From the NCBI GenBank assembly GCA_016709665.1, contig JADJMI010000028.1, forward strand, positions 124,001 to 188,000: a stretch of DNA of 64,000 bases, read 5' to 3'. Under the pieces are notes generated by a model, which saw nothing but the letters and a program-made list of their open reading frames with translations, was not told the DNA's origin and did no database searches. The stretch comes from Betaproteobacteria bacterium. Lineage in GTDB: Bacteria > Pseudomonadota > Gammaproteobacteria > Burkholderiales > Usitatibacteraceae. Positions 35,465 through 45,800 of this stretch are shown piece after piece. Numbering within the stretch: position 1 is the stretch's first letter; the number at the start of each line of letters is the position of its first letter. The position numbers and the translations under genes were made by a program.

Positions 35465-35980
35465 ATGAAGCCCGGAGTTCTTCTTGCCCTGCTGTTCGCC
35501 GCCGTGCCTTTCGGGGCCGCGGCGCAGGTCGTGCCCGCCGCGGACTACACCGACATGTGGTGGAACCCGAACGAATCCGGCTGGGGCATCAGCATCCGCC
35601 AGAAGCCGCCCGCCGGCGGCACGCGGGACACGATGTTCGCCATCTGGTTCACGTACGACCCCCGCACGCAGGATCCGACGACCGCCGCCGCGTCCGATTT
35701 CGTGCCCCTGTGGCTGCCCATGACGGACGGCACGTGGGTCACCCCCACCCGGTACGCGATGCGCGTCTACGTCACCCAGGGATCGCCCTTCGCGCCCCTG
35801 TGGAACCCCGGGGACTTCGCCATCCAGGAGGTCGGCACCGCCACGCTCGCGTTCTCGGACGCGAACAACGGCACCTTCACCTACGACATCCGCCCGCCGG
35901 CGAACGTCGCCGCCAACAACCCCGCCTACGGGCTGCCGGCCTTCTCGGGCGTGAAGACGATCACCCGCCAGCCCTTCTAG
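35465..35980 (+). CDS. Exported protein of the WWNPxESGWG type
   Basis: The 171-residue protein has a signal peptide (about 1-20, AAA^QV). The mature part starts YTDMWWNPNESGWGISIRQ, then TMFAIWFTYDP and VPLWLPMTDGTW, a beta-rich pattern with many Trp. The WWNPxESGWG wording recurs in uncharacterised exported proteins of betaproteobacteria, often in many copies per genome. Function unknown. It ends 10 nt before the deacetylase gene, so the two may be co-transcribed. Confidence 0.72.
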   Translation: MKPGVLLALLFAAVPFGAAAQVVPAADYTDMWWNPNESGWGISIRQKPPAGGTRDTMFAIWFTYDPRTQDPTTAAASDFVPLWLPMTDGTWVTPTRYAMRVYVTQGSPFAPLWNPGDFAIQEVGTATLAFSDANNGTFTYDIRPPANVAANNPAYGLPAFSGVKTITRQPF

Positions 35981-35990
35981 AAACGTATCC

Positions 35991-36910
35991 ATGTCCGTCC
36001 TGCTCGTGACCCATCCCGATTGCGTTCTCCACGAGATGGGCTCGGGTCACCCCGAATCGCCCAAGCGGTTGGTCGCGGTGCTGGACGCCCTCGACGCCCC
36101 GGGATCGGCGGCCGCCTCACGACGGTCGAGGCGCCGCTCGCCACCGAGGCGGCCCTGGCCCGCGTGCACGAGGATGCCCACATCGATTTCGTGCACGAGA
36201 GCGCGCCGGACGAGGACTACGCCTTCCTCGATCCCGATACGTCCCTGAACCCCCGTTCGCTTCCGGCGGCCCTGCGCGCGGCGGGCGCCGTGGTGGAGGC
36301 CGTGGACCGCGTCCTGGGCGGCAGCGCGACGCGCGCCTTCTGCGCCGTGCGCCCGCCCGGGCACCACGCCACGCGGGCGCGGGCGATGGGGTTCTGCGTG
36401 TTCAACAACGTGGCGGTCGGGGCGCTGCATGCCCTCGAGGCCCACGGGCTCGAGCGCGTGGCCATCCTCGATTTCGACGTGCACCACGGCAACGGCACCG
36501 AGGACATGATCCGCGACGACCCGCGCGTGCTCTTCGGATCCACCTTCCAGCATCCCTACTATCCCTTCTGCGGGGCGGATTCCGGCAACGAGCACGTGAT
36601 CAACGTGCCCCTGCCGGCCATGACGGGAAGCGCCGGTTTCCGCGCCGCCGTGGAGCGCCACTGGCTGCCGGCGCTGGAGCGCTTCGAGCCCCAGCTCGTG
36701 CTGGTGTCGGCGGGGTTCGACGCCCACCGGGACGACCCGCTCGCCTACCTGCAGCTCGAGGACGACGACTACGAATGGGTGACGCGGCGGCTCGTGGAGG
36801 CGGCCGAGCGCAGCGCGGGCGGGCGCATCGTCTCGACGCTGGAAGGCGGCTACAACACGGTGGCGCTGGCGCGCTCGGCGGCGCGCCACGTGCACGCGCT
36901 GGACGGCTAG
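35991..36910 (+). CDS. Histone deacetylase-family amidohydrolase, frameshifted in this sequence
   Basis: The family (class II HDAC, acetylpolyamine amidohydrolase) uses zinc to remove acyl groups from amines. The start ATG 35991 gives MSVLLVTHPDCVLHEMGSGH, then after about 36097-36101 the frame must change (LDALDAP to GIGGRLTTVEAPL). Adding one C in the CCCC run restores a 306-residue enzyme. The rest is intact: FCAVRPPGHHATRARAMGFCVFNN, DFDVHHGNGTEDM (zinc ligands), LVSAGFDAHRDDPLA and TLEGGYNTVALARSA. Such enzymes act on acetylated small molecules in bacteria. The end is convergent with the DUF167 gene and overlaps it by 4 nt. Confidence 0.87.
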
Positions 36911-37197
36911 AGGCCCAAGGCTTCGGCCGGCGCTAGCCGGCTTCCCCGGATCTCGAAGCGTTTCTCCCGCGAGCGATCGCCGGAGAGCAGGCGCACGTCC
37001 CGACGGGGGACCGCGAAGCGCTCCGACAGGAAAGCCACCAGCGCGCCATTGGCCCTGTCTTCGAGGGCAGGCGCGGCCACGCGGATCTTGACCGCCGTCC
37101 CGTGAAGGCCCGCCACCTCCGAGCGCTTGGCACCGGGCTGGGCGTGGACCCTGAGCGTGACGGTGCCGTCCGCGTCGAGACGGTACCAATCATCCAT
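36907..37197 (-). CDS. DUF167 (YggU-family) protein
   Basis: The 96-residue protein has VTLRVHAQPGAKRSEVAGLHGTAVKIRVAAPALEDRANGALVAFLSERFAVPRRDVRLLSGDRSREKRFEI. This is the YggU/DUF167 signature (conserved QPGAKR, APALEGKAN-like and G...S..K). Function is unknown; the fold is small alpha/beta. The start ATG 37197 gives normal length. It lies 37 nt beyond the corrected stop of the upstream gene, so it is probably in the same transcript. Confidence 0.9.
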   Translation of the reverse strand: MDDWYRLDADGTVTLRVHAQPGAKRSEVAGLHGTAVKIRVAAPALEDRANGALVAFLSERFAVPRRDVRLLSGDRSREKRFEIRGSRLAPAEALGL

Positions 37198-37234
37198 GGG
37201 GGAGGGCGACGAAACGGCCGGCGGGTGCCGGCGA

Positions 37235-38327
37235 CTAGCGCGAGGCGACGCGCGTGGCCGTCGTGAGCTTCGGGCCGAGGCCGATCTGGGCCCAGTCCTG
37301 CGCGCAGCGCGGCGTGGATCAGCGCGCGGTAGCGCTGGGCCTGCTGGTAGACGAACGGCGAGGCGATGAACGTCTGGTAGTGCTCTTCGAAATGGCCGGC
37401 GCCGCAGTACGAAGCGAAGGCGCAGGCCTGCGCAAGGTCGCGGTGCTGGGCGCCGCAGTCGAGGCCGAGGTCGCAGGCCACGAGGTTCCACGCGCCGATG
37501 AAGGCGGAAGGCTCGGGGATTTCGCCGTTCGGGCCGACGCGCAGCAGTTCCTTGAGCGGCGACTGCGCGAGCAGGCCGCCGACCGCGAGGAGGGCTTCCG
37601 GGTCGCGCGTTTCGAGCAGGTTCACGATGCGGGCGAGGTCTTCGGGCGCGAGGCGCGAGGGTCCCCCGTTCTCTTCGCGCGGCTGCGCGGCGAGGCGGCT
37701 CTGCAGTTCCGCCGTGAGGATCTTCGCCTGCGCGCGCGCGTCGCCGAGCTGGGCCGCGGCGCGGTAATGGTCGTCGATGTCGCGCTGGGAGATCTTGACG
37801 CCCTGGAAGCGCACGCAGCGCGCGGCGTCGTCCACGGTGTCGTAGGCGGCGATGCGCTGGGGCGCCGTCGGGTCGCCGGCCGGCAGCGAGGCGAGGAACT
37901 GCTTGCGTTGCTTGGCGCTGTAGGAGGCGAGGTCCTCGTTCACCGAATTGGCGAAGAGGCAGGACTCGAGGGCCTTGGCGAGGTAGAAGCGCTCCTCGGC
38001 CGTGAGCTGGCCCTTGCGGGCGTTCAGGGCGTCGACGAATGCCTTCAGGTCGCGCGTATTGCGGAAATCGGCGGCGACGCCGACGACCGGGCGCGCGACG
38101 ATGGGTGTCGAAACCGGCGCGGCCAGCGGCATGGGGGCGCTGCGAGGGGCGTTATCGGCGACGACGAGGGATTCGCCGCGGGCCGGGGCGGCCGACGAGC
38201 CCGCCGGCGCCGTCCGGGCGACGGCGGGAGTCGATTCGCGCTCAGCCGGGGCGTCACCCCACTTCGCGACGAGGAGAACCCCGTAGGCGACGAGGGAGGC
38301 GATGCCGATGGCGGTCAAGCGATTCAT
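37235..38327 (-). CDS. Membrane-anchored hypothetical protein, frameshifted near its end
   Basis: It starts at ATG 38327 with one N-terminal membrane segment (MNRLTAIGIASLVAYGVLLV). An Ala/Pro-rich linker follows, then a helical, Cys-bearing domain (ESCLFAN, ARCVRF, DLGLDCGAQH, ACAFASYCG). A reading to 36933 stays open but its codons after 37312 lack G or C in third position. In the neighbouring frame QDWAQIGLGPKLTTATRVASR and TAG (37237-37235) show almost pure G/C third positions. I therefore place a frameshift at about 37297-37312 (two bases missing in a CGCGC run, or one extra). Corrected length is about 364 residues. No known family recognised. Confidence 0.68.
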
Positions 38328-38468
38328 GAAGCCGAGTTTCGTCCGAAAGTCCCAATCAGTCAACGGTTTCGGCGCAAATCCTCATGTAAAGCCGGAGTTC
38401 GCGTCGCCCTCCGGCGACGATTCCCTCCGGCCCCGGGCGCCGAATGTTCAAAATTACCCCAAAACGGC

Positions 38469-39218
<750 letters not shown>

Positions 39219-39230
39219 GGCGGGGCGTTC

Positions 39231-39917
39231 CTATCGCGCGACGGCGAGCCGGGCGTTGAGCTTCTTCACGCCCCAGGAGGCGAGGAAGCAGATGAGGAAG
39301 AAGACGACGGCGACGAAGACGTAAAGCTCGACGATGCGGCCCGTGATCTGGCCGCCCTTCGAGGCGGCGCCCAGGAAGTCCTTGAGGCCCACCACGTACA
39401 CGAGCGAGGTGTCCTGGAAGAGGATCACCGCCTGCGTGAGCATGACCGGCAGCATGTTCCGGAAGGCCTGCGGCAGCACCACGTGGCCCATCGTCTGCCA
39501 GTAGTTCATGCCCAGGGCGTAGCCCGCCCAGGGCTGGCCGCGCGGGATCGACTGGATGCCGGCGCGGATGATCTCCGAGTAGTAGGCCGATTCCACCATG
39601 ATGAAGGCGACGATGGCCGACGTGAACGGCCCGACCGCCTCGCCCTGCTGGCCCGTGAACTTGTTCACGAGCATCGGGGTGAGGAAGTAGAACCAGAAGA
39701 TGGCCATGATGAAGGGAATCGACCGGATGAGGTTCACGAACCCCGCGGCCGGATAGGAGAGCGCCTTCAGGCTCGACAGGCGCGCCATGGCGAGCAGCGT
39801 GCCGAAGAAGATGCCGCCGGCCAGCGCGATGCCGAAGAGCTTGAACGACGTGGCGAGGCCATCCCACAGCGCCTCGCGGTACTTCCAGATGACGCCCCAG
39901 TCGAACTCGCCGCCCAT
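39231..39917 (-). CDS. gltK: Glutamate/aspartate ABC transporter permease GltK
   Basis: Starting at ATG 39917 (MGGEFDWGVIWKYREALWDGL), 228 residues form a complete His/Glu-type permease with about five membrane segments. The family loop is EIIRAGIQSIPRGQPWAGYALGMNYWQTMGHVVLPQAFRNMLPVM. In this sequence the reading frame is continuous with gltJ upstream, but the ATG is normal and shares its A with a TGA in another frame (TGATG at 39919-39915), the usual coupling. I regard the two as separate genes. Confidence 0.85.
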   Translation of the reverse strand: MGGEFDWGVIWKYREALWDGLATSFKLFGIALAGGIFFGTLLAMARLSSLKALSYPAAGFVNLIRSIPFIMAIFWFYFLTPMLVNKFTGQQGEAVGPFTSAIVAFIMVESAYYSEIIRAGIQSIPRGQPWAGYALGMNYWQTMGHVVLPQAFRNMLPVMLTQAVILFQDTSLVYVVGLKDFLGAASKGGQITGRIVELYVFVAVVFFLICFLASWGVKKLNARLAVAR

Positions 39918-40745
39918 CAGTCTTTCCCCAGGGGGGGGCCCGGGGGAGGGCCCCCCCGGCCCGGGGCCCGGCCCCGGGCGAGTGCCCCCGGCCTGGGCGA
40001 TGAATCCCGGCACGGCGACGCGGCGCTCGAGCGCGCGCATGGCGAAGGTGACCGTGAGCGTGATCACGATGTAGATCAGCGTCGCGGCGGTGAAGGCCTC
40101 GAAGGTCTTGAAGGTGTACTCCGAGATCTGCCGGCTCTGCGCCGTGAGCTCGAGCACGCCGATGGTGAGGGCCGTGGAGGAATTCTTGAAGATGGTGAGG
40201 AACTCGCTCGTCATCGGCGGGATGACGATGCGAAAGGCCATCGGCAGCGTCACGTGGCGGTACACCTGCGGCAGCGTGAGGCCCATGGCGAGGCCCGCGC
40301 TCGTCTGGCCGCGGGGAAGCGACTCGATGCCCGAGCGCACCTGTTCGGCCACTCGCGAGGCGGTGTAGAGGCCCAGGCACAGGACGGCCGCGGTGAGCTC
40401 CCACAGGCTGAACTGCGCGGCGAAGGGAAGGGTGAGGGCGTTGGGGAGGTCCTGCTTGAGCCAGTCGCCCAGGGCCTTGGGCAGCACCTCGGGCATCACG
40501 AAGTACCACAGGAACATCTGCACGAGGAGCGGGACGTTGCGGAAGATCTCGACGTACACCGTGCCGATCGCCCGCAGCCACGGGACGGGCGTCGTGCGCG
40601 CGACGCCGACGAACCCGCCGACCAGGGATGCGATGATCCAGGCGAGGCTCGAGACGGTGAGGGTCCAGACGACGCCCGAGCCGAGCCAGCCCAGGTAGGT
40701 CATGCCGCCCGAGGGCGCCTGCTCGAGGAAGACTTTCCAGTCCAT
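39917..40745 (-). CDS. gltJ: Glutamate/aspartate ABC transporter permease GltJ (apparent fusion to GltK)
   Basis: It starts MDWKVFLEQAPSGGMTYLGWLGSG at ATG 40745 and has the permease signature VAEQVRSGIESLPRGQTSAGLAMGLTLPQVYRHVTLPMAFR. The normal GltJ end is near ERRVAVPGFIAQ. In this sequence the frame then reads through a Gly/Pro-only linker (about 25 residues) into GltK, giving an unbroken 504-residue product. The linker DNA is an extreme G/C run region (39931-39990) with a 10-bp hairpin. A one-base indel there would put GltJ into the TGA at 39919-39917. A genuine fusion is possible but less likely. Confidence 0.75.
39932..39957. repeat. G/C-run hairpin at the gltJ-gltK junction
   Basis: GGGGGGGCCC (39932-39941) and GGGCCCCCCC (39948-39957) form a perfect 10-bp stem with a six-base loop, followed by more CCCGG/GGGCC runs to 39990. 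It is the least reliable stretch of the window for base counting and probably marks the original end of gltJ. Confidence 0.7.
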
Positions 40746-40776
40746 CGCGGGTCCGGGAACGGGGGTGGAAGCGAAA

Positions 40777-40798
40777 GGGGGGCGGCGCGCCGCCCCCC
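40777..40798. repeat. Perfect 22-bp palindrome between gltI and gltJ
   Basis: GGGGGGCGGCG (40777-40787) is followed at once by its exact reverse complement. It lies in the 71-nt gap between the receptor and permease genes on the minus strand. Stem structures at this place in binding-protein operons often stabilise the receptor mRNA or partly terminate, so that the receptor is made in excess. That role is inferred. Confidence 0.7.
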
Positions 40799-40816
40799 CC
40801 GTCCTTCAGGCCGGGC

Positions 40817-41707
40817 TCAGTCCGGCAGGTTCTGCAGCGTGATGGCGGCCTTGAGCAGCGGGCTCATCGGCACGCCCATCGTCTCGCCGGAGGGCAGCTT
40901 CTCCAGGAACCACTTGTTGTAGAGCTTGTTGATGTCGCCCGAGGCGAAGAGCCGGCCCACGGACCGGCGGACGACCACGCCGAAATCGTCGTCGTTGCGG
41001 CGGAACATGATGCCGTACGGGTCGTAGGAGAGGTAGTCGCCGACCACCTCGAAATCCTTCGGCTTCTTCGACTTGGCGATGAGTCCGTACAGCAGGATGT
41101 CGTCCATCGAGAAGGCGACGGCGCGGCCGGACTCGACCGTGAGGAACGATTCGCCGTGGTCCTTGGCGTTCAGGAACTTGATGCCGAGGTTCTCCTTGTC
41201 GGAGAGGGCCTTGATGACGCGCTCGTTGGTCGTGCCCTGCGTCACGACGACCGTCTTGCCCTTGAGGTCCTTGTACGACTTGATCTTCGAGGACTTCTTG
41301 ACGAGCAGCTTGGTGCCCGTGATGTAGGTGATCGGCGCGTAGGCGACCTGCTTCTGGCGCGTGAGCGTGTTGGTCGTCGAGCCGCACTCGATGTCGACCG
41401 TGCCGTTGGCGAGCAGGGGGATGCGCGTCTGCGGGGTGACGGGGTTGTACTTCACGTTCAGCGTGGCGAGCGAGAGCTCCTTCTTCACCTCCTCCACGAT
41501 GGCCGCGCAGATGTCCATCGAGTAGCCGATGGGCTGCTGCTTGTCGTCCAGGTAAGAGAACGGTATCGAGGTTTCGCGGAAGCCGATCGTGATCGTGCCG
41601 GAGTCCTTGATCTTCTTGAGCGTGCCGGTCGGTTCCTGCGCGATGGCCGGGATGGCCACGAGCGCGAGCGCGAGGGCCGCGACGGCGGCCTTGGAATGGC
41701 GAATCAT
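40817..41707 (-). CDS. gltI: Glutamate/aspartate periplasmic binding protein
   Basis: The 296-residue protein has a signal peptide (about 1-23, IPAIAQ) and the family-3 solute-binding pattern: LKKIKDSGTITIGFRETSIPFSYLDDKQQPIGYSMDIC, NPVTPQTRIPLLANGTVDIECGSTTNTLTRQKQVAY, LKGKTVVVTQGTTNERVI and FSMDDILLYGLI. This matches GltI, which delivers glutamate and aspartate to GltJKL. The start is ATG 41707 with GGAGG nine bases upstream. It heads gltIJKL. Transcripts probably start in the 247-nt gap to the racemase gene; a minus-strand TATCCT is only a weak -10. Confidence 0.92.
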   Translation of the reverse strand: MIRHSKAAVAALALALVAIPAIAQEPTGTLKKIKDSGTITIGFRETSIPFSYLDDKQQPIGYSMDICAAIVEEVKKELSLATLNVKYNPVTPQTRIPLLANGTVDIECGSTTNTLTRQKQVAYAPITYITGTKLLVKKSSKIKSYKDLKGKTVVVTQGTTNERVIKALSDKENLGIKFLNAKDHGESFLTVESGRAVAFSMDDILLYGLIAKSKKPKDFEVVGDYLSYDPYGIMFRRNDDDFGVVVRRSVGRLFASGDINKLYNKWFLEKLPSGETMGVPMSPLLKAAITLQNLPD

Positions 41708-41954
41708 GGGGTGAACCTCCTCTGGTTTGATTTGCGACGCGGGCCGCTCGAGGGCGCCTTCGGGACTGCCGGCGGCCGCTGCCGCGAGACAGGATACTGC
41801 ATCGCCCGCGCTGCCGCTCATGGAGACGCCAGCAAGGGCCGTGCCCGCCCATTCGCGAGGGAGGCCGCCCCGGCGGCCCGGCCCGGCGCACCACCCTGGC
41901 GCAATCGGCGCACGATTCGGTGGCGATCGCACCCCGGCGGCGCCCGGCGCCGCC

Positions 41955-42680
41955 TCAGGGCCGGGCTTGCGGGCCGCGGGCAAAGCGCACCACGGCCTCG
42001 GCGAGCGCGTGATTGGCGTCCAGGCTGCGCGCCTCGAAGCCCGAGCCGGCCAGGGCGAGCGGCAGCTCGGTGCAGCCGAGCAGGAGGAGATCGGCGCCCC
42101 GTTCGGTCAGGTGGCGGGCCGCGCCGGCGAAAAGCTCGATCGCCCCCCGGCGATCCGCCCGCTTCACCGCGGCGATGGCCGGGTCGACGTACGCCACCTG
42201 GCAGGCCTCGTCCGGTGCGATCCACGCGAACCCGAGCGCTTCGAGCCGGCGACCGTAGAAACCGGAAGCGAGGGTTCCGCGCGTGCCCAGCAGCCCGATG
42301 CGGGAAGGCCTCGCCGGGCGCGTCGCGATGGCCTCGGCAACGGCGTCCACGATGTGAAGGAGCGGGACTCGCATGCCCGCGCGCAACTCCTCGGCCCAGT
42401 GGTGGGCCGTATTGCAGGCGATGGCGATCGCCTCGGCCCCGGCGGCCTCGAGGGAGCGCGCGCCCTCGGCGATGGCGGGCAGGGGCGAGGGCCCGTGCCC
42501 GGCGATCGCGGCCACGCGGTCGGGAATCTGGGGCACGTTCCAGGTGACGACGGGCAGGTGGTCCTCGTCGCGGGTGGCGGGCGTGAGGGCGAGGACCTTC
42601 GCCTGCAGGTCGAGGGCCGCCGCCGGCCCCATGCCGCCCAGGATGCCGACGCGCCGGTAGCGCGGAAAGTTCGATTCCAT
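41955..42680 (-). CDS. Aspartate/glutamate racemase-family protein
   Basis: The 241-residue protein has the family N-terminus RVGILGGMGPAAALDLQAKV and the two catalytic cysteines of the two-base mechanism, Cys 89 in IAIACNTAHHW and Cys 203 in LLLLGCTELPLAL. The length is right for aspartate racemase (about 230). It interconverts L- and D-acidic amino acids; the exact substrate is not fixed by sequence. It is upstream of gltIJKL on the same strand and divergent from gdhB. All of these deal with acidic amino acids. Confidence 0.9.
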   Translation of the reverse strand: MESNFPRYRRVGILGGMGPAAALDLQAKVLALTPATRDEDHLPVVTWNVPQIPDRVAAIAGHGPSPLPAIAEGARSLEAAGAEAIAIACNTAHHWAEELRAGMRVPLLHIVDAVAEAIATRPARPSRIGLLGTRGTLASGFYGRRLEALGFAWIAPDEACQVAYVDPAIAAVKRADRRGAIELFAGAARHLTERGADLLLLGCTELPLALAGSGFEARSLDANHALAEAVVRFARGPQARP

Positions 42681-42823
42681 GCCGGCATCCTAAGGGCGAG
42701 CGGGTCCTTCGCGCCAATTCGGGCGGGATGGGCCAGAATGGAGGGCACGATCCGGCCTCGGGGCCGGGCCCACGAGGCCCGGCGTCCGCGGGCCAGGAAC
42801 CGCCAAGACAATAACGAGGCCCC

Positions 42824-45800
42824 ATGCCGACATCCGCTCCCGAGGCGAACAACGCCATTCTCGAACCCGTGCTCAAGCTCGCCGGCGCGCGCCTTCCCGC
42901 GCCCGCGGCGGCCGAAGCCCGGGAGTTCATCGCGCTCTACTACGACCAGGTCGACGCCGAGGATCTCGGCAAGCGCCCCCCCGAGGACCTCTACGGCGCC
43001 GCGCTCTCGCACCTCGCCTTCGCGCGGCGCTTCCACACCGGCACGCCCAAGCTGCGGGTCTACAACCCGCGCGCGGAGGAGCACGGCTGGTCCTCGCCGC
43101 ATACCGTCGTCGAGATCGTGAACGACGACATGCCGTTCCTCGTCGACTCGGTTTCGCTGGAGCTCTCGCGCCAGGGCTGCACGGTGCACCTGCTCGTGCA
43201 CCCGCTCGTGCGCACGCGCCGCGACCCCGAGGGGCAGCTGGAGGCCCTGGCCCAGGCCGGCAAGAGCGGCGCGGGGGAGTCGTACATCCACGTCGAGGTG
43301 GACCGCGAGACGGATCCGGCGCGGCTCAAGGCGCTGGGCGACGGGCTCCTCGCGGTGCTCGCCGACGTGCGCGCGGCGGTCGAGGACTGGCCGGCCATGC
43401 GCGAGCGCATGGAGGAGATCGCGAAGGAACTCGCCCGCGTGCCCAAGGGGGTCGACCGCTCGGAGGCCGCCGAGGTGCGCGAGTTCCTCGCGTGGGTCGT
43501 CGACAACCACTTCACGTTCCTGGGGTTCCGCGATTACCAGCTTTCCAACGTCGGCGGCGAGGACCTGCTGCGCATCGTCGCCGGCACGGGCCTGGGCGTG
43601 CTGAGGGAGCCGCGCCTCGGTGGCGTTTCCGCGAGCTTCCAGGAGCTTCCGGCGCGCCTGAAGGCCCTGGCGCGCGAGCCGCGCCCCCTCGTGCTCACCA
43701 AGGCCAACTCCCGCGCGACGGTTCACCGCGCCGGCTACCTCGACTACATCGGCGTGAAGCGCTTCGACGCGGCCGGCCGGGTGGCCGGCGAGCGGCGCTT
43801 CGTGGGCCTGTACACGAGTTCGGCCTACCACGCCGACCCGGGCACGGTGCCCCTGCTTCGCAGCAAGGTCGCGCGCATCGTCGAGCGGGCCGGGTTCCCG
43901 CCGCATTCCCACGGCCACAAGAACCTCGTCTCGATGCTGCAGGCGTATCCGCGCGACGAGCTGTTGCAGGTCGACGAGGACACGCTGCTCGAGATCGCGC
44001 TCGGGATCCTGCGCCTCGCCGACCGGCGCCGCACGCGCGTGTTCCTGCGGCGCGACGTCTACGGACGCTTCTGGTCGTGCCTGGTGTACCTGCCGCGCGA
44101 GAGCTACAACACGGACGTGCGCCTCAAGATCCAGTCCGTGCTCATGGCCCACTTGAAGGGATCGAGCGCGGAGTACAACCTGCAACTCACGGACGCCGTG
44201 CTCGCGCGCATCCACGTCCTGGTGCGCACCTCGCCCCGGGACGAGGCGAAGGCGGACGCCCGCGCCATCGAGAAGGAGATCGAGCTCGCCACGCGGCGCT
44301 GGGAAGACGACCTGCGCGAATGCCTCGCGGCCTCGGCCGGCGAGGACCGGGCGGTCGCCGCCCTGCGCGCCTATGCCTTTCCCGTCGCCTACCGCGAGGC
44401 GGTGAGCGCGCACGTGGCTGTGCGCGACATCGCCGTGCTCGAGCGCCTCGGCGCGGGCGAGCCGCACGCCGTCTCGCTCTACCGGCCGGTGGAATCCGAC
44501 GCGCGCTCGCTGCGCCTTCGGGTCTATCGCGTCGGCGCCCGCGTGCCGCTCTCCGGGAGCCTCCCCATCCTGGAGAACATGGGCCTCGAGGCCCTGGACG
44601 AAGTCTCCTGGGAGATCGGCCGCCAGGGTGGCGGCAGCGTCTTCCTGCACGATTTCGGCGTGCGCGCCGGCCGCGACATTCCCGACGTGGAGGCGATCAA
44701 GGCGCCGACGGAAGAGGCGCTGCTGCGCGTGGTGAAGGGCGAGATCGAGAACGACGCGTTCAACCGCCTCACGCCCGCCGCGGCCGTCGCGCCGGACGAC
44801 GTCGTCGTGCTGCGCGCCTACGCCAAGTACCTCAAGCAGGCGGGCTTCCCCTTCAGCCTCGCCTATCTCGCGCAGACACTCGCCGCGCATCCGGCCATCG
44901 TCGCGCGATTCGCCGCGCTGTTCCACGCGCGCTTCGACCCGGCGTTCGCCGGCGAGCGCGCCGGCGAGCAGAAGCGGCTCGGCGACGAAGTGATGGTCGC
45001 GCTCGAGGGCGTGGCCAACCTCGACGAGGACCGCATCCTGCGCCGGTTCCTGTCGGTGATCCGCGCGACCGTCCGCACCAACCACTGGGTGACGGGCGAG
45101 GGCGGCCGGCGCAAGCCCTATCTCGCCCTGAAGATCGACTCGGCCCGGGTGCCGGAACTGCCCGAGCCGCGGCCGCTCTGGGAAGTGTTCGTCTACTCGC
45201 CGCGCTTCGAGGCGATCCACCTGCGCGGCGGCAAGGTCGCGCGCGGCGGGCTTCGCTGGTCGGACCGGCCCGAGGATTTCCGCACCGAGATCCTGGGCCT
45301 CATGAAGGCGCAGATGGTGAAGAACGCCGTCATCGTGCCGGTGGGCTCCAAGGGCGGGTTCGTGCTGAAGGCCGCCCCGCCGGCCTCGGCGCGCGAGGCC
45401 TATCTCGCCGAGGGCGTCGACTGCTACCGGAACTTCCTGCGCGGGCTGCTCGACATCACCGACAACCTCGTCGCCGGCAAGGTGGTCCCGCCCGCCGGCG
45501 TGGTGCGCCACGATCCCGACGATCCCTACCTCGTGGTGGCGGCGGACAAGGGAACGGCCGCGTTCTCCGACTACGCGAACGGCGTGTCGGCGGAATACGG
45601 CTTCTGGCTGGCCGACGCCTTCGCCTCGGGCGGCAGCGCCGGCTACGACCACAAGAAGATGGGCATCACCGCGCGCGGCGCCTGGGAGAGCGTGAAGCGC
45701 CACTTCCGCGAGATGGGCCACGACACGCAGGCGCAGGACTTCACCGTCGTGGGCATCGGCGACATGTCGGGCGACGTCTTCGGCAACGGCATGCTGCTCT

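Noticed and set aside
36933..37234. Extension of the 37235-38327 protein across the DUF167 gene
   Set aside because: Third codon positions lose their G/C bias after about 37312 and the frame overlaps the intact DUF167 gene; the neighbouring frame has the bias and a stop at 37235.
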